DNA of 64,000 nucleotides from Ulvibacter algarum (GTDB lineage Bacteria; Bacteroidota; Bacteroidia; Flavobacteriales; Flavobacteriaceae): NCBI GenBank assembly GCA_947488905.1, contig CANLBJ010000002.1, positions 434,001 to 498,000 of the forward strand, read 5' to 3'. Shown piece by piece: positions 17,201 to 25,657 of this stretch (position 1 is its first letter; each line of letters starts with the position of its first letter). The notes under the pieces were generated by a model. It saw only the letters and a program-made list of their open reading frames with translations, ran no database searches and was not told where the DNA came from. The position numbers and the translations under genes were made by a program.

Positions 17201-17896
17201 ATAATCTGGCTTGTCTGGAGTAGCTGGAGCAAACTGTGTTGCTTTTGGTCCTTTTACAAACGCTACGTTATCCTTGTATGCAGAAACAATATCATTAGGG
17301 TTTTGCTTACTAGTCTCTTTAATAAGTTTGAATAGAGAAGTAGGCATTTCTTCTCCGTCAATAATAAAAGTACCATTAAATATTTTGTGACGACAGTGCT
17401 CACTATTTGCTTGACTAAAAGCAAAAACCTCAGAGTCTGTAAGTAGTCTTCCTAATTTCTTTGAGAGGTCTTCAAGATAAACAACTTCTTCATCGTTAAG
17501 TGCAAGTCCTTCTGCTTTATTAAATGCCGAAATATCTTCGATGTCTTTAATAGGCTCTGGAGCGATATTAATAGTGAACATCTCTTGCCCTAATTCTTTA
17601 TACTTTTGAGAAAGCATAGGGTCAAATGATTCAGATTTTTCTGAAGCATTGTGAAACTCTTCTATTCTTATAATACCATCAACGCCCATGTTTTGGGTAA
17701 TCTCAACAGCATTTGTACTCCAAGGAGTAATCATTGCGGCACGAGGTCCAATAAAAAAATCCGTAAGTACGGATTTATCTATTTGAGGTACGTCGCCAAA
17801 AAGCCACGTTAATTTTTTACTGTCTGTTGCGTTAATTTCTCCGTTAGATTGGACTGCAAAAACTTTACTTTTTTGATTTCCGAAGAAGTGAATCAT
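14240..17896 (-). CDS. purL: Phosphoribosylformylglycinamidine synthase, single-chain form
   Basis: 1218 residues, the large single-chain form that combines PurL and PurQ activities, as in Gammaproteobacteria and eukaryotes. The N-terminal and AIR-synthase-like ATP-binding halves are present (SEHCRHKIF, TGSGGEIRDR, GGAAVSSADTG, HDHGAGGHLNCLSE). The C-terminal class I glutaminase has Cys1067 in GVCNGCQ and His1180/Glu1182 in PHLER. It converts FGAR, glutamine and ATP to FGAM in de novo purine synthesis. No other pur gene is adjacent. Five copies of the CTTCGGAA motif described in the findings lie within or at the start of this gene. Confidence 0.97.
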   Translation of the reverse strand: MIHFFGNQKSKVFAVQSNGEINATDSKKLTWLFGDVPQIDKSVLTDFFIGPRAAMITPWSTNAVEITQNMGVDGIIRIEEFHNASEKSESFDPMLSQKYKELGQEMFTINIAPEPIKDIEDISAFNKAEGLALNDEEVVYLEDLSKKLGRLLTDSEVFAFSQANSEHCRHKIFNGTFIIDGEEMPTSLFKLIKETSKQNPNDIVSAYKDNVAFVKGPKATQFAPATPDKPDYYKNTEFDSVISLKAETHNFPTTVEPFNGAATGSGGEIRDRLAGGKGSLPLAGTAVYMTSYSRLNDEKPWEKSMKPRDWLYQTPLDILIKASNGASDFGNKFGQPLITGSVLTFEHQDDARKLGFDKVIMMAGGIGYGKADQALKDTPKTGDKVVILGGENYRIGMGGAAVSSADTGEFSSGIELNAIQRSNPEMQKRAANAVRGMVESDINPIVSIHDHGAGGHLNCLSELVEDTGGMIDLDKLPVGDPTLSAKEIIGNESQERMGLVIGEKDVDTLKRVADRERSPMYEVGVVTGDHRFTFKSMTTGATPMDYALEDFFGSSPKTIMNDKTIVRDYKNASYDVSEIKNYVNQVLQLEAVACKDWLTNKVDRCVTGKVAKQQCAGPLQVPLNNCGVMALDYNGKNGVATSIGHSPISGLIDPVAGARNSITESLTNIIWAPLEEGLKSISLSANWMWPCNNEGEDARLYQAVKAVSEFSIDLGVNVPTGKDSLSMKQKYKNEEVISPGTVIISAGAHCSDIKQVVEPVAQLGKGNLYYINISQDDFKLGGSSFGQVLSSIGNEAPTVKSAAYVKTVFNTVQNLIKDNQIVAGHDVASGGLITTLLELFFGNTNTGAKLDLTGLGDDLVKILFAENCGIVIQAADNTVFEKAMNANDITFHNLGEVAESKALELKLGSQDVQFDIAEMRDTWYETSYLLDTKQSGNQAKARFENYKNQPLNFTFPKEFTGKLPQAPKGERIKAAIIREKGSNSEREMANAMYLAGFDVKDVHMTDLISGRETLEDIKFIAAVGGFSNSDVLGSAKGWAGAFLYNEKANKALKDFFAKDDTLSLGVCNGCQLFVELGLLTPEDTEKPKMLHNDSGKFECSFTSVEIQKNNSVMLSSLEGSTLGIWAAHGEGKFSFPKQESDYNIVGKYGYDAFPANPNGSDFNAAMMTDKTGRHLVMMPHLERSTFPWNWGHYPSDRNDEVSPWLEGFVNARKWLETK

Positions 17897-17927
17897 ACAC
17901 TTTGTGTTATAAGGTTATTATGAATTG

Positions 17928-17935
17928 CAAATGTA
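17928..17935 (-). promoter_or_regulatory. -7 promoter box of purL
   Basis: Minus strand TAcaTTTG, a full TAnnTTTG match, 31 bases upstream of the start at 17896. No purine riboswitch-like structure is visible in the short leader. Confidence 0.5.
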
Positions 17936-18026
17936 ATTATTTTAGCTTGATTACGTCATATTAATCTAACATGCAATATGTAAGTTTTTAAGAAACCGTT
18001 ATCTTGCATAAAAAAAATAAATTGAT

Positions 18027-19862
18027 ATGAAAACACTCCTTACAGTATTATGTGCGTTTGTGATTACAGCGGGATTCGCACAAGAAAAAATCCCCGCCAA
18101 ATTCTCTAAAAGAGCCCACCTTATTAGAGTTACAGAGCCTTTAAGAGATTATGCTTTAGTAAAAGACACCGTTTTTGACCCATTAACTGTAGCAAAAATT
18201 AGGAACAACCTGAAAAATGCTCCTAAAGTGAACCCTAACGCTTTGCCACTTAATGGTGATCCAGTTAGGCAAATAAACACACCAGCAAGAGCACCTCAAG
18301 ATGAGATTACCTCTTTTGATGGTATGACTATATTTGAAGGTCAAGCAAACCCACCAGACCCAACTGGAGCTGCAGGACCTAATCATTATGTACATGCTAC
18401 TAACTCTTCTTTAAAAGTTTTTTCTCCTAACGGAACCTTACTTTTAGGTCCTGTAAGATTAGGAGATTTTTTCCAGAACGGAATTAATGACGGAGATCCA
18501 ATTGTGATGTATGATCAGCTTGCAGATAGATGGTTTATTAGTCAGTTTTATGATGTTGATAATGCTTTGTTAATTGCGATTTCTCAAACACCAGACCCTA
18601 CAGGTTCTTATAATATGTACCAGTTTGATCTAGACAGTTTTCCTGACTATCCTCACTATGCGATATGGCCTGATGGTTATTATTTAGCAGCAAATAAGTC
18701 TGGTGATGCGGCTTACGTTTTAGATCGTGTAGCAATGTTAGCCGGTGATACAGACCCAGAAGTATTAGGGTTTAGCTTACCAGGTTTAATAAGAAACCCA
18801 AATACAGTTTTAGGTATACAAGGAGCAAATTTAGTAGGACCTACTGCTCCAGCAGCAGGGGCTCCTGGTTATTTTGTGTACCTACAAGATGACGCCTGGG
18901 GAGGAGTTGCCTTTGATCATTTAAAAATATGGAAGGTAGAGCCTAATTTTGATAATGGTAACAATGGTACTATATCTACCGCTCAAGTTATTCCTACTGC
19001 ACCTTTTACTTCAACTTTTCAGCCTTTTGGTACAGGAGATGTGTTTCAGCCAGGTACAACTCAAAAGATTGATAATATAGGAGGAGTGATTTCTTATATG
19101 ACAAATTTTAGAGTTTTTGCTAGTCATAACTCTATGGTGTTAAATTTTAATGTGAATGTTACTGATGATGTTTCTGGAATAAGATGGTATGAATTAAGAA
19201 ACACTGGTACAGGAGATTTTAGTATTTATCAAGAAGGTACATGGACTTTAGCAGATCCAGTAAGTCGTTTTTTAGGGACAATTGGTATTAATAAATTTGG
19301 TGATATTGCTTTAGGTTATAATGCAGCAAACTCTCAAACACCTGTTGATATTCGTTTTACAGGTAGGTTAGCTAATGACCCACTTAACGAAATGTCGTTT
19401 CAAGAAACTATTGTTGAAGAAAGTGATGGTGTTGCAACAAATTCAAGCAGATTTGGAGATTATGCTCATATGACAATGGATTCTGATGATGAGTCATTTT
19501 GGTTTGTTTCAGAATATTTTGATGAAGATAATGAGTGGATTACAAAAATTACTCATTTTGACCTAGATGGATTACCGTTGTTGTCTAACATAGTGCCTGC
19601 AACAGATGAGGCTTCTATTGCAATTTTCCCTTTAGACAACTCAACTCATAAAGTTGTTTTTTCTACAGAAAAAGAATTGAGTAATCTTACTTATGATATA
19701 CTTGATATTAAAGGAAAGAGACTATTCTCTGGGAAACTAGACGCTGAGTCTAATGGTTATAATGCAACTTTTAATACTACGGCATTATCTTCTGGAGTGT
19801 ATCTAGTAGAGTTAAAAGACAATGCTAGTTTTAAAGTTATTAAAAAGTTTGTGATTAACTAA
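18027..19862 (+). CDS. Secreted protein with T9SS sorting domain
   Basis: 611 residues. Signal peptide at 1-18 (AFVITAGFAQ). The long central part contains DPTGAAGPNHYVHATNSS at ~120 and several aromatic- and Asp-rich blocks (DGDPIVMYDQLADRWFISQF, SFPDYPHYAIWPDGYY), which look like a beta-propeller or lectin-like fold shared by secreted Bacteroidota proteins. I cannot assign an enzymatic function. The last ~80 residues are a T9SS sorting domain (AIFPLDN onward, ending VIKKFVIN), so it is exported or anchored at the surface. A near-consensus box TAtcTTGC at 18000 precedes it, and a strong terminator follows. Confidence 0.8.
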   Translation: MKTLLTVLCAFVITAGFAQEKIPAKFSKRAHLIRVTEPLRDYALVKDTVFDPLTVAKIRNNLKNAPKVNPNALPLNGDPVRQINTPARAPQDEITSFDGMTIFEGQANPPDPTGAAGPNHYVHATNSSLKVFSPNGTLLLGPVRLGDFFQNGINDGDPIVMYDQLADRWFISQFYDVDNALLIAISQTPDPTGSYNMYQFDLDSFPDYPHYAIWPDGYYLAANKSGDAAYVLDRVAMLAGDTDPEVLGFSLPGLIRNPNTVLGIQGANLVGPTAPAAGAPGYFVYLQDDAWGGVAFDHLKIWKVEPNFDNGNNGTISTAQVIPTAPFTSTFQPFGTGDVFQPGTTQKIDNIGGVISYMTNFRVFASHNSMVLNFNVNVTDDVSGIRWYELRNTGTGDFSIYQEGTWTLADPVSRFLGTIGINKFGDIALGYNAANSQTPVDIRFTGRLANDPLNEMSFQETIVEESDGVATNSSRFGDYAHMTMDSDDESFWFVSEYFDEDNEWITKITHFDLDGLPLLSNIVPATDEASIAIFPLDNSTHKVVFSTEKELSNLTYDILDIKGKRLFSGKLDAESNGYNATFNTTALSSGVYLVELKDNASFKVIKKFVIN

Positions 19863-19883
19863 TTTTTAATTCTTTACAACAAC

Positions 19884-19918
19884 AAAAAGCCTCTTGAAAA
19901 AATTTCAAGAGGCTTTTT
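19884..19918. terminator. Bidirectional intrinsic terminator
   Basis: Perfect 16-bp stem AAAAAGCCTCTTGAAA with a 3-base loop, between two convergent genes (18027-19862 plus and 19953-20450 minus). It serves both. Confidence 0.9.
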
Positions 19919-19952
19919 AATTTCAAATATTATTTGAGGTAAAAAGAAGTGT

Positions 19953-20450
19953 TTACATCTTATCTTTTACTACAGTTTTATAGGTTATAGTTTTGGTTCC
20001 ATTACCGTCTGGTAACATAACTTCTACTACTAAGTCGCCATTGTCATTAAAATAAGCTTTATTCTTCTTGCCATCTTGGTTAAATAAATATGTGTTTTCA
20101 ATTTCATGAGGCTCCAGTGTTGCAAATATCTTTGGTCCTGCTTGGTCCATTTGCATAAACACATATCCTTCTGGAGATTTGTTAAACTTGAATGTTCCTT
20201 CTTCAAAAGTGTATGTAGTTGTTGTGTTTATTTCTTTCGCTCCGTCTGTTGTGTTAAAATTTGTAGCGTCTTTACGAGTTGTTAATAGTATGTTGTCATT
20301 TTCTGTAGTTGTTTTTTTTGTAGTAATGACTTTAGTTCCGTTTTGGTCTTTAACATACGTTTTTTTAACCTTTGTTTCTTCTATTTTCTCTTGGGCAACA
20401 GACATAAATCCTATACTTAATGCTACTGCTGTAATCAATATCTTTTTCAT
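19953..20450 (-). CDS. Small secreted hypothetical protein
   Basis: 165 residues with signal peptide (ITAVALSIGFMSVAQ, cleavage before or after the Gln). The mature part is rich in Thr and Lys, and strand-forming (KVKKTYVKDQNGTKVITTKK, then a TTTTYTFEEGTFKF strand). The second half ends in repeated strand patterns containing NGDLVVEVMLPDG. No Cys, no lipobox, no T9SS tail, so a periplasmic beta-rich protein is likely. I do not recognise the family. It converges on the T9SS protein gene and shares its terminator. Confidence 0.7.
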   Translation of the reverse strand: MKKILITAVALSIGFMSVAQEKIEETKVKKTYVKDQNGTKVITTKKTTTENDNILLTTRKDATNFNTTDGAKEINTTTTYTFEEGTFKFNKSPEGYVFMQMDQAGPKIFATLEPHEIENTYLFNQDGKKNKAYFNDNGDLVVEVMLPDGNGTKTITYKTVVKDKM

Positions 20451-20618
20451 TTTATTGTGTTTTAGATTAGTTATGTAAATGTAAAAAGTAAGCCATTTAA
20501 TTTATCACAACGAATAGGTAAGGTTTTCTTAAAAAACTGTTTAATAAGTGATTAAGTCTTAAATTTTCTTAAAATTCATTGTTTTCTAATACCCAAATAA
20601 ATACTGTAACTTTATAGT

Positions 20619-21479
20619 ATGGAAAATTGGCCCTATTGGTTATCTCTTATCGTAGTGCTTGTCATAATCTATATTGTGATTAGTGTGCTGCTGTATTTTC
20701 TGCAAGATCAATTTTTATTTAAACCAGAAAAACTACCTAAAGACTTTCAGTTTTTATATGAACATCAAAATGTAGAGGAGTATAATCTTGAAACTGGAGA
20801 TGGAGCCATAATCAATGGGTTACATTTTATGGTAGAGAACCCTAAAGGAGTTGTTCTGTATTTAAAAGGCAATTCTAAAAGTATGAAAGGCTGGGGTAAA
20901 TTTGCTGTAGATTTTACTAGAAACAACTATGACGTTATAATGGTAGATTATAGGGGTTTTGGTAAAAGCACAGGCAAACGCTCTCAAAAAGCAATTAAGC
21001 GCGATTTACAATATGTATATAACAAAATACGTGAGCGCGTTTCTGAAGAGTACATCATACTTTATGGCAGAAGTTTAGGATCTGGTTTTGCCACAAAGCT
21101 AGCCTCAATGAATAATCCAAAAATGCTTATTCTAGATGCGCCTTATTACAGTTTACAAAAAGTGACCGCAAGATATGCACCTTTTATGCCTTTGTCATTG
21201 ATTTTAAAATACCCAATACCTACTCATAAATGGCTTAAATATGTAAACTGTCCTATACATATTATACACGGTACTAATGATAAGTTGATACCATTTAAAG
21301 TAGGGGTGAAGCTCTCTCAAATAAAACCAAAAAACACTAAATTATATCCAATAATAGGAGGCGGTCACAAAAACATGAATAATTTTGAATCCTATCACGT
21401 AGCGCTATCTCGTATTATTAATGAAGAAAAACACGAAGTAGATTTTACAACCACTAGTATGAAAGTTAAACATAGATAA
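20619..21479 (+). CDS. Membrane-anchored alpha/beta hydrolase, copy 1
   Basis: 286 residues. One N-terminal membrane helix (~8-28) then an alpha/beta hydrolase fold of the Bem46/YhfR-like type. Nucleophile Ser152 in YGRSLGSG, Asp221 in HGTNDKLIP and His250 in GGGHKN form the catalytic triad. The usual HG oxyanion segment after strand 3 reads LKGNSKS, so the first His is replaced by Lys. Substrate unknown. A second hydrolase gene starts 1 base after its stop, so the pair is one operon formed by duplication. Confidence 0.85.
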   Translation: MENWPYWLSLIVVLVIIYIVISVLLYFLQDQFLFKPEKLPKDFQFLYEHQNVEEYNLETGDGAIINGLHFMVENPKGVVLYLKGNSKSMKGWGKFAVDFTRNNYDVIMVDYRGFGKSTGKRSQKAIKRDLQYVYNKIRERVSEEYIILYGRSLGSGFATKLASMNNPKMLILDAPYYSLQKVTARYAPFMPLSLILKYPIPTHKWLKYVNCPIHIIHGTNDKLIPFKVGVKLSQIKPKNTKLYPIIGGGHKNMNNFESYHVALSRIINEEKHEVDFTTTSMKVKHR

Positions 21480-21480
21480 C

Positions 21481-22293
21481 ATGTCTTTTAATAAATTTTT
21501 AAAATACCTGCTTATCTTTGCCGGGACGTTATTAGCCACATTTTTTTTTACTATGTACCTTTTTCAAGAAAAAATAATATTTCCTGCAACCACTCTAGCT
21601 CAAGACTATGAGTATTCATTTGATGAGCCTTTTGAAGAAGTGAATCTTACTGCAAATGACGGTGCTGTTATAAATGCCTTGTATTTTAAGGTGCAAAACC
21701 CAGAAGGAGCCATTGTTTATTTTCATGGCAACGCAGGCGATTTATCAAGATGGGGTGCTATCGCAGAGTATTACACGCAGTATAACTATAATGTAATTAT
21801 TATAGATTATAGAACTTACGGTAAAAGTACAGGCGAGTTAGATGAGCAAAAGATGCTAAGTGATACTCAGTTACCCTATGACTTTTTACTTCAGAAATTT
21901 AAAGAAGAAGACGTTGTAATCTATGGTAGGTCATTAGGTACAAGCTTTGCTGCATATTTGGCTTCAAAAAATAAACCGAGAAAGTTAATTTTAGAAACTC
22001 CTTTTTATAATATGTTAGATGTCACAAGGCGCAGATTTCCTATGTTGCCATTTGCAAATAGATTGCTCAAATACAGAATGAATAGCAATGAGTTTATAAA
22101 AGAGGTAACTTGCCCAGTGATCATCTATCATGGTACCAATGATGATATAGTACCCTTAAAGTCTGGCGAGCTATTAAGAGATGAGATACCTAAAGAACAA
22201 ACAACCTTTTATATTATACAAGATGCTACACATCACAATATTGGCAGTTTTGATTTGTATCAAGAAACGCTATTAAAATCACTTCGGAAATAA
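21481..22293 (+). CDS. Membrane-anchored alpha/beta hydrolase, copy 2
   Basis: 270 residues, paralogue of the preceding gene with the same layout: N-terminal helix (~8-28), FHGNAG oxyanion region (canonical, unlike copy 1), Ser151 in YGRSLGTS, Asp221/222 in HGTNDD, and His251/252 near the C-terminus. Both copies share the FFxxEKIIFPATTL / LLFKPEKLP type juxtamembrane segment. The active site faces the cytoplasm or periplasm; I cannot tell which from the sequence. The gene ends within a CTTCGGAAAT motif copy. Confidence 0.85.
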   Translation: MSFNKFLKYLLIFAGTLLATFFFTMYLFQEKIIFPATTLAQDYEYSFDEPFEEVNLTANDGAVINALYFKVQNPEGAIVYFHGNAGDLSRWGAIAEYYTQYNYNVIIIDYRTYGKSTGELDEQKMLSDTQLPYDFLLQKFKEEDVVIYGRSLGTSFAAYLASKNKPRKLILETPFYNMLDVTRRRFPMLPFANRLLKYRMNSNEFIKEVTCPVIIYHGTNDDIVPLKSGELLRDEIPKEQTTFYIIQDATHHNIGSFDLYQETLLKSLRK

Positions 22294-22342
22294 GCTAGAT
22301 TCAAATAATCTAAACACCTTAAAATTTACCACGATTTAATAG

Positions 22343-22350
22343 TATCTTTG
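22343..22350 (+). promoter_or_regulatory. -7 promoter box of ychF
   Basis: TAtcTTTG, a full TAnnTTTG match. It lies between two inverted copies of the CTTCGGAAAT motif (22282 and 22396). The leader to the ATG at 22467 would be about 110 bases. Confidence 0.55.
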
Positions 22351-22466
22351 CACCTGAAAAATTAGGAGTTTTAGTACGTATTTTAAATACTGAATATTTC
22401 CGAAGTTATTCTTTTAAATAGTAATAAAATAGGGATTGCAGTAGCAAAACCAATAGCAATAAAAAT

Positions 22467-23561
22467 ATGAAAGCAGGAATCGTAGGATTACCTAATGTAG
22501 GTAAATCAACTCTTTTTAATTGTTTGTCTAACGCAAAAGCGCAGAGTGCAAACTTTCCTTTTTGTACCATAGAGCCTAACATAGGTGTGGTAAATGTTCC
22601 AGATAACAGACTTGTTAAACTTGAAGAATTAGTAAACCCTGAGCGTGTTTTACCTGCAACGGTAGAGATTGTTGATATTGCTGGTTTAGTAAAAGGAGCA
22701 AGTAAAGGTGAAGGTTTAGGGAATCAATTTTTAGGAAACATACGTGAGACAGATGCTATTTTGCACGTTTTACGTTGTTTTGATGATAATAATATTGTGC
22801 ACGTAGATGAGAGTGTAGATCCTGTAAGAGATAAAGAGACTATAGATATTGAGCTTCAATTAAAGGATCTTGATACGGTAGATAAAAAACTAGAAAAGGT
22901 TAAAAGAACTGCCCGTACTGGTAATAAAGAAGCTCAAGCTGAAGAGGCAATTTTATTAAGATTAAAGGAAGGTTTAGAACAGGGTATTTCTGTTCGTGCT
23001 ATTTCTTTTACAGATAAAGAAAGAGAAGAGCAAATAAAGCCATTACAGTTTATTACAGATAAACCTGTAATGTATGTGTGTAATGTAGATGAAGCTGGAG
23101 CAAAAGAAGGTAATGCTTATGTAGATCGTGTTAAAGAAGCGGTAAAAGATGAAGATGCAGAGGTGATTTTCTTAGCTGTAGGGATGGAAGCAGACATTAC
23201 AGAATTAGATGATTTTGAGGAGCGCCAAATGTTCTTAGAAGATATGGGTTTACAAGAGCCAGGATCTGCAAAATTGATTAGAGGTGCATATAAGTTATTA
23301 AATTTACAGACTTATTTTACAGCTGGTGTTAAAGAAGTAAGAGCTTGGACGATACCAGTAGGAGCAACTGCACCACAGGCTGCAGGTGTTATACATACAG
23401 ATTTTGAAAAAGGTTTTATTAGAGCAGAAGTTATAGGTTATGACAACTACGTACAATATGGTAGTGAAGCTAAAGTAAAAGAAGCAGGAAAGATGGGTGT
23501 TGAAGGTAAAGAGTATGTTGTTAAAGATGGTGATGTTATGCACTTTAGATTTAACGTATAA
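22467..23561 (+). CDS. ychF: Redox-regulated ATPase YchF (Obg family)
   Basis: 364 residues, the standard length. P-loop GLPNVGKST at 6-14, switch [19 protein letters not shown], the non-canonical NVDE motif at the G4 position (ATP rather than GTP specificity) and the C-terminal TGS domain ([20 protein letters not shown] and on). It is a universally conserved ribosome-associated ATPase with roles in translation quality and oxidative stress. It is monocistronic, with a promoter box upstream and a hairpin terminator downstream. Confidence 0.97.
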   Translation: MKAGIVGLPNVGKSTLFNCLSNAKAQSANFPFCTIEPNIGVVNVPDNRLVKLEELVNPERVLPATVEIVDIAGLVKGASKGEGLGNQFLGNIRETDAILHVLRCFDDNNIVHVDESVDPVRDKETIDIELQLKDLDTVDKKLEKVKRTARTGNKEAQAEEAILLRLKEGLEQGISVRAISFTDKEREEQIKPLQFITDKPVMYVCNVDEAGAKEGNAYVDRVKEAVKDEDAEVIFLAVGMEADITELDDFEERQMFLEDMGLQEPGSAKLIRGAYKLLNLQTYFTAGVKEVRAWTIPVGATAPQAAGVIHTDFEKGFIRAEVIGYDNYVQYGSEAKVKEAGKMGVEGKEYVVKDGDVMHFRFNV

Positions 23562-23601
23562 TTTTTTTAAGTAGCTAATAATTAAAGATTAGTAATAGTT
23601 G

Positions 23602-23645
23602 AAGATCTCAAAAGAGCAGTGCTTTTTTGAGATCTTTATTTTTAT
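23602..23645 (+). terminator. Intrinsic terminator of ychF
   Basis: Perfect 12-bp stem AAGATCTCAAAA (23602-23613) with its complement at 23625-23636, followed by a T-rich stretch. Confidence 0.8.
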
Positions 23646-23754
23646 AAGAAGCATATGTAGCAATAAATAGATATAATATCATTCATTCTTACAGTGTCAT
23701 TAGTATTTATCCATTAAAAAGAAGTATTTTCGCGCCCTTATTAAAGTATTGATT

Positions 23755-24204
23755 ATGAAAAGAATAAACGAATACAAGAAATTATTTGGAGTTGAGAAGG
23801 AATTAGACCTTAAAGCTCTTAAAAAAAGTTACCGTAACTTAGTTAAAGAATGGCATCCAGATAAATTTCAGGATGGTGATGCTAAGCAAGAAGAAGCAGA
23901 AATACAAAGTAGAAGAATTATAGATGGATACCACTTTTTAGTAAGTATGGCTCCAGAAACAAAAGAAAAGAACCTACCTGAGTATACAGAAACTATTACT
24001 AATAGTGCTATTCAAGATTATCAACATAAGGGGTTACTTTTAGAAATCACCTTTACAGATGGATCAACTTATGAGTACTTTGGTATTACCAAACCTGTTT
24101 ATCTTAAGATGATTAACGCAGGTAACTTAAACCGTTACGCTAAGCGAAATATCTATCCTAAATTTACATACCGTAAATCTAAACGTATACTTCAAGAAGC
24201 ATAA
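23755..24204 (+). CDS. J-domain protein with C-terminal KTSC domain
   Basis: 149 residues from the ATG at 23755; a TTG two codons upstream is in frame but less likely. Residues ~1-70 form a J domain with the HPD triad (EWHPDKF) that stimulates Hsp70 ATPase. Residues ~85-145 match the KTSC domain (SAIQDYQHKG, LEITFTDGSTYEYFGI, NRYAKRNI), a small RNA-binding-like module. The domain pair suggests a co-chaperone recruited to RNA or ribosomes. The next gene, a DEAD-box helicase, begins 21 bases downstream, so the two are probably co-transcribed, in line with an RNA-related role (inference). Confidence 0.85.
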   Translation: MKRINEYKKLFGVEKELDLKALKKSYRNLVKEWHPDKFQDGDAKQEEAEIQSRRIIDGYHFLVSMAPETKEKNLPEYTETITNSAIQDYQHKGLLLEITFTDGSTYEYFGITKPVYLKMINAGNLNRYAKRNIYPKFTYRKSKRILQEA

Positions 24205-24225
24205 TCTTAAAATTTCACACAATAT

Positions 24226-25569
24226 ATGGCAGACACATTTAAAAGTTTAGGCGTTGATTCTTTTCTAGTAAAAGGGCTGAAAGCATTAGAAATTTCTACC
24301 CCAACAGATATTCAAGCAAAGGTAATCCCTGTGGTATTAAACCAGAAGGAAGATGTTGTTGGTATTGCTAAAACTGGAACAGGAAAAACAGCCGCTTTTG
24401 GATTGCCACTATTGCAACAGATTGATGTAACTAATAATGATATTCAAGCTATTGTACTGGCACCTACACGTGAACTAGGGCAACAGATATATAAAAATCT
24501 TTGTGACTTTGCTAAGTTTAAGCCAGAGATTTCTATAGCTTCTACTTGTGGTGGTATTCCTATAAAACCTCAAATAGAGCGACTTAAAGAACCTACACAT
24601 ATTGTAGTTGCTACTCCAGGACGTTTAATAGACTTAATGGAGCGTAAGGCGGTAGCAATATCAAATGCTTCTTATCTTGTTTTAGATGAGGCAGATGAGA
24701 TGGTGACTATCCTTAAAGAAGGACTTGATACTATTATTGCAGGTTTACCTAACAAGAGAAGAACGTTTTTATTTACAGCGACTTTATCTGGTGAGATTAA
24801 ACAATTAGTTCAAAATTACTTAGCAAAAAAAGTAGTTCATATTGAAGTAGATATGGCTACGCTGGGGCATCAAGGTATTGATCATCAATATGTAGTTGTA
24901 GAGCCAGAAGAAAAACTAAACGTTTTAATGCACTTTTTAAGTAGTAAAGAAGGGCAACGTGGTATTATCTTCTGTAAAACAAAAGCAGCTGTTAATAAGC
25001 TTGCAAAAAAACTAGCGATACATAAATATTCTTCTGGAGCATTGCACGGGAGTTTGTCACAACCTATTCGTGATCGTATTATGGATCAGTTTAGAGCTGG
25101 ACATATTAATATTCTTGTAGCAACAGATCTTGCTGCGCGTGGTATAGATGTCAAGGAGATTGAGTATGTAGTGCAATATCATCTGCCAGATACTTTTGAC
25201 GCCTATGTGCACAGAAGTGGACGTACGGCTAGAGCAGGAGCAAAGGGGCTTTCTTTAAGTGTTATACAGCAAGAAGAAGTGGCAGATATGCCAGAATTAG
25301 AAGATGAGTTGGGTATTACTTTTTCTGAAATGCCAAAAGCCGACGCTTTGTCTATTGAAGAAAACAACGCTAAGTTGTGGGCAAAACAAATCTTTAAAAC
25401 AAAACCAAACAAGTATATTTCTGAAGCTTTTAAAACAGACATAAAAACAGTTTTTCATCATTTAACTAAAGATGAGTTAATTGATAAATTGTTAGCACAT
25501 CATTTAAATCAAACAAAGGTTGTGATGTCTAAAGAAGAAGGCGTAAAAAAACAGAAAAAGAAACGTTAG
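24226..25569 (+). CDS. DEAD-box ATP-dependent RNA helicase
   Basis: 447 residues. Motifs in order: Q motif region (TPTDIQ), motif I AKTGTGKTA (~48), PTRELG (Ia), TPGR (Ib), DEAD (II), TATLSG (III, with T in place of S), the second RecA lobe with ATDLAARGIDVKE (V) and HRSGRTARAG (VI). The C-terminal ~90 residues are basic and end in KKQKKKR, likely RNA-binding. It remodels RNA or ribosomal precursors, typically at low temperature. It follows the J-domain/KTSC gene closely and ends in a strong terminator. Confidence 0.95.
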   Translation: MADTFKSLGVDSFLVKGLKALEISTPTDIQAKVIPVVLNQKEDVVGIAKTGTGKTAAFGLPLLQQIDVTNNDIQAIVLAPTRELGQQIYKNLCDFAKFKPEISIASTCGGIPIKPQIERLKEPTHIVVATPGRLIDLMERKAVAISNASYLVLDEADEMVTILKEGLDTIIAGLPNKRRTFLFTATLSGEIKQLVQNYLAKKVVHIEVDMATLGHQGIDHQYVVVEPEEKLNVLMHFLSSKEGQRGIIFCKTKAAVNKLAKKLAIHKYSSGALHGSLSQPIRDRIMDQFRAGHINILVATDLAARGIDVKEIEYVVQYHLPDTFDAYVHRSGRTARAGAKGLSLSVIQQEEVADMPELEDELGITFSEMPKADALSIEENNAKLWAKQIFKTKPNKYISEAFKTDIKTVFHHLTKDELIDKLLAHHLNQTKVVMSKEEGVKKQKKKR

Positions 25570-25589
25570 ATTATTAGTTCTAACAAAGT

Positions 25590-25636
25590 AAAAAGGGTTT
25601 TAATATTTCTGAAGTGAAATATTAAAACCCTTTTTT
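25590..25636. terminator. Bidirectional intrinsic terminator
   Basis: Stem of 19 bp (AAAAAGGGTTTTAATATTT and complement), loop of 8 bases, T-run at the end. It lies between the convergent helicase gene and the minus-strand head-repeat protein gene. Confidence 0.9.
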
Positions 25637-25657
25637 AGGTTAATTTTTTACTAGATT

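Noticed and set aside
23749-23754. TTG start for the J-domain gene
   Set aside because: An ATG follows two codons later and is preferred.
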